From NCBI GenBank assembly GCA_033808805.1, contig JAPXMY010000013.1:1-35163 (forward strand): a DNA stretch of 35,163 nt, read 5' to 3'. The DNA comes from UBA1783 sp033808805. Lineage in GTDB: Bacteria; Bacillota_I; Bacilli_A; Erysipelotrichales; Erysipelotrichaceae. Below the pieces are notes generated by a model that saw nothing but the letters and a program-made list of their open reading frames with translations, did no database searches and was not told where the DNA came from. Made by a program: the position numbers and the translations under genes. Shown piece after piece: positions 33,672 through 35,163 of this stretch (position 1 is the stretch's first letter; each line of letters starts with the position of its first letter).

Positions 33672-33707
33672 TATAGCAGCTTCCCATATAATTGGAAAGC
33701 TGCTATA
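33672..33707 (+). terminator. Terminator after rlmD
   Basis: TATAGCAGCTT (33672-33682) pairs with AAGCTGCTATA (33697-33707), followed by a T-rich stretch. It separates rlmD from the converging SDR gene. Confidence 0.75.
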
Positions 33708-33740
33708 AGTTTATTATACAGTTATTTTTAAAAAAACTTT

Positions 33741-34544
33741 TTATGGACGTTGGCCAGATCCTCCTTGAAGGGTCAATGTCTCTCCAGACATATATTTAAA
33801 ATCTGGTGTTGCTAATTGTACGCAAACTCTACCGATATCATTTTCTGGATGACCAAAACGACCCATTGGAATATTTTTAACATTTTTTTCGTAGGCTTCT
33901 GGTTGGTAATTCTTCCACTGTTCTAATGCTTTTGTAAAAGCTAGTGGACATACAATGTTTACATTTATATCGTCTTGAGCCCATTCTGTAGCTGCTACTC
34001 GAGATAATCCTCGAATCCCCTCTTTAGCTGCTGCATAGGAAGATTGACCAAAGTTTCCTGATAAGCCTGCTCCTGATGCAAAATTTATTACTGAACCACG
34101 AGTTTCTTTTAAATAAGGATAACATTCACGCATATACAAAAATGTAGCGACCAAGCCCGAATAAATGGCAAGATTAAACTGTTCTAGTGTATGATCTCCT
34201 AAGGTTACTCCTGATGCAGATCCTTGTGCGTTATTGACAAGTACGTCAATTTTTCCAAAGGTTGAAATCGCTTCTTCCACAACTCTTTTAACTGTTGTTT
34301 CGTTGTCTCCATCTGCGTTAACATCTCCTTGAATAGGTAGTACTTTGATACCATAAAGGCCTTCAAGCTCTTCCTTGGCCTCTTCAAGTTTTTCCATATT
34401 TCTTCCAGTAAGAACTAAGTTGGCACCCTCTTTTGCATAAGCTGTAGCAATTCCATAACCTATTGAACCTATATCTCCAGCTTCTGTAACTGCCTTGCCG
34501 CCACCTGTAATAATGGCTACTTTTCCTTCTAACAATTTCGTCAT
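33741..34544 (-). CDS. SDR-family oxidoreductase with long glycine loop
   Basis: A 267-aa short-chain dehydrogenase: Rossmann start GKVAIITGGG, then a 10-residue insertion (KAVTEAGDIGSIGYG) between TGGG and the usual GxG; NNAQ (104-107) in place of NNAG; catalytic S157, Y170 and K174 (SYAAAK). It should reduce or oxidise an alcohol/ketone with NAD(P); substrate unknown (3-oxoacyl-ACP reductase-like or hydroxysteroid-type are possible). AAAGGAGAGG lies before the ATG. It seems monocistronic and stands next to repeat-rich DNA, so recent acquisition is possible. Confidence 0.85.
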   Translation of the reverse strand: MTKLLEGKVAIITGGGKAVTEAGDIGSIGYGIATAYAKEGANLVLTGRNMEKLEEAKEELEGLYGIKVLPIQGDVNADGDNETTVKRVVEEAISTFGKIDVLVNNAQGSASGVTLGDHTLEQFNLAIYSGLVATFLYMRECYPYLKETRGSVINFASGAGLSGNFGQSSYAAAKEGIRGLSRVAATEWAQDDINVNIVCPLAFTKALEQWKNYQPEAYEKNVKNIPMGRFGHPENDIGRVCVQLATPDFKYMSGETLTLQGGSGQRP

Positions 34545-34624
34545 ATTCCTCTCCTTTTATGATTATTATTTTATTATATATATAATCTTATTGTTTAAAT
34601 ATACCCAGTGACTATTTAGTTTTC

Positions 34625-34849
34625 TTACTTGACATTCCTATATACTTGAACACTTAATTTAATATTGTCTTTTACTTGCTCAGTAAGTTCACAATACTTT
34701 TTAAATGATTCAAAATAGATATTAAATTGGTAAATCTCTATAATTGAATCTGCAATTGATTTTAAATTCTCAGATAAAGATAAAGCTGTTGATAAAAACA
34801 AAGAGAAACCTAAATTCCACGTGTGTTTTTTATTAGCTTCAAAAATCAC
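34625..34849 (-). CDS. Doubtful small ORF (74 aa), possibly a remnant
   Basis: Starts at a GTG without a clear ribosome site; the frame is open upstream only to a TAA 15 bases earlier. The product is helical and hydrophobic-rich (SLFLSTALSLSENLKSIADS, then FESFKKYCELTEQVKDN). I do not recognise it. It may be the 3' end of a broken gene whose start lay in the repeats to the right. Confidence 0.3.
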   Translation of the reverse strand: MIFEANKKHTWNLGFSLFLSTALSLSENLKSIADSIIEIYQFNIYFESFKKYCELTEQVKDNIKLSVQVYRNVK

Positions 34850-34905
34850 TATTTCACGAAGAATTTAGACTGCTTCTCACACATTGTAACATTATTTACA
34901 ACCAC
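34850..34905. other. Spacer between small ORF and tandem repeats
   Basis: Fifty-six bases with no long frame. The minus strand has AGGTGG at the start of the adjacent repeat copy and an ATG at about 34889 followed by a stop after 12 codons, consistent with a broken gene start. Confidence 0.3.
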
Positions 34906-35163
34906 CTTTCAATCATTTTTGATAAATCATTGATTTCATCTTTGCTGCAATGATACTTAATAAACTCTGCAAGTTATCCACAGAGCAACACTCAATTTTA
35001 TTGATGATATTCTTATTATACCAGACATTTTTCATACTTTCAATCATTTTTGATAAATCATTGATTTCATCTTTGCTGCAATGATACTTAATAAACTCTG
35101 CAAGTTATCCACAGAGCAACACTCAATTTTATTGATGATATTCTTATTATACCAGACATTTTT
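34906..35163. repeat. 131-bp tandem repeat (two copies, second cut by window end)
   Basis: Copy 1 is 34906-35036 and copy 2 starts at 35037; the 127 visible bases of copy 2 match copy 1 throughout. Each holds TTATCCACA (34974-34982 and 35105-35113), the DnaA-box consensus, inside a CTCTG...CAGAG inverted repeat, and leftward TGGTATAAT (35015-35023 and 35146-35154). The minus strand also has partly open frames, so a duplicated gene fragment is possible. More copies may lie beyond the window. Confidence 0.85.
35015..35023 (-). promoter_or_regulatory. Extended -10 element in repeat copy 1
   Basis: TGGTATAAT on the minus strand, repeated at 35146-35154 in copy 2. It matches the extended -10 form used elsewhere in the window and would fire leftward towards the small ORF and SDR gene. 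Confidence 0.45.

Noticed and set aside
34906..35163. CRISPR array or chromosomal origin
   Set aside because: The repeats are directly abutting with no spacers, and two DnaA-box matches without dnaA/dnaN neighbours do not make an origin.

Overview
The window is AT-rich, low-GC Firmicutes DNA. Strong AGGAGG-type ribosome-binding sites, TGnTATAAT (extended -10) promoters, Gram-positive-type gene neighbours (pcrA-ligA, an Lrp/aminotransferase/arginase block, a membrane-anchored VanY-like protein) and the phage gene types fit a gut Erysipelotrichia/Coprobacillaceae-like bacterium. The lineage is an inference; no rRNA or marker phylogeny is available here.

Region 1 (1-12306, + strand) is the late half of a siphovirus-type prophage in canonical order: scaffold (5' cut by the window edge), major capsid, a 47-aa small protein, head-tail connectors, gp10-like protein, tail terminator, tail tube, the two tail-assembly chaperone frames, tape measure (1147 aa), distal tail, hub, a DUF859-like fibre, small proteins, holin and an M23 endolysin. 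The genes are packed and mostly coupled by ATGA-type overlaps. Two recoding signals stand out. A GGGAAAC slippery heptamer with a downstream hairpin would fuse the two chaperone frames by -1 frameshifting. An AAGGAGG followed by an in-frame GTG, exactly at the catalytic/binding domain linker of the endolysin, could make a separate binding-domain product.

Region 2 (12307-15885) is a junction of phage remains. A spacer holds two pairs of tandem 11-bp repeats and a bidirectional terminator. It is followed on the minus strand by an integrase 3' fragment joined directly to a terminase 5' fragment, then YjcQ, a 70-aa unknown, a MuF head protein with a C-terminal JAMM-like domain (candidate toxin with the 70-aa gene as candidate immunity), and a 5'-truncated portal. 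This appears to be a collapsed second phage beside the first.

Region 3 (15886-33740) is chromosomal: a Sel1-repeat protein; an adenosine deaminase-family protein with two active-site substitutions; a small membrane protein; proS; a VanY-like protein lacking its catalytic Glu, in an operon with an RluA pseudouridine synthase and a methyltransferase; arginase; a co-transcribed Lrp regulator and aminotransferase; then the pcrA-ligA-(acidic-repeat membrane protein)-rlmD run. Clear hairpin terminators separate the units.

Region 4 (33741-35163) has an SDR oxidoreductase, a doubtful small ORF and a 131-bp tandem duplication, each copy with a TTATCCACA (DnaA-box consensus) and a leftward TGGTATAAT.
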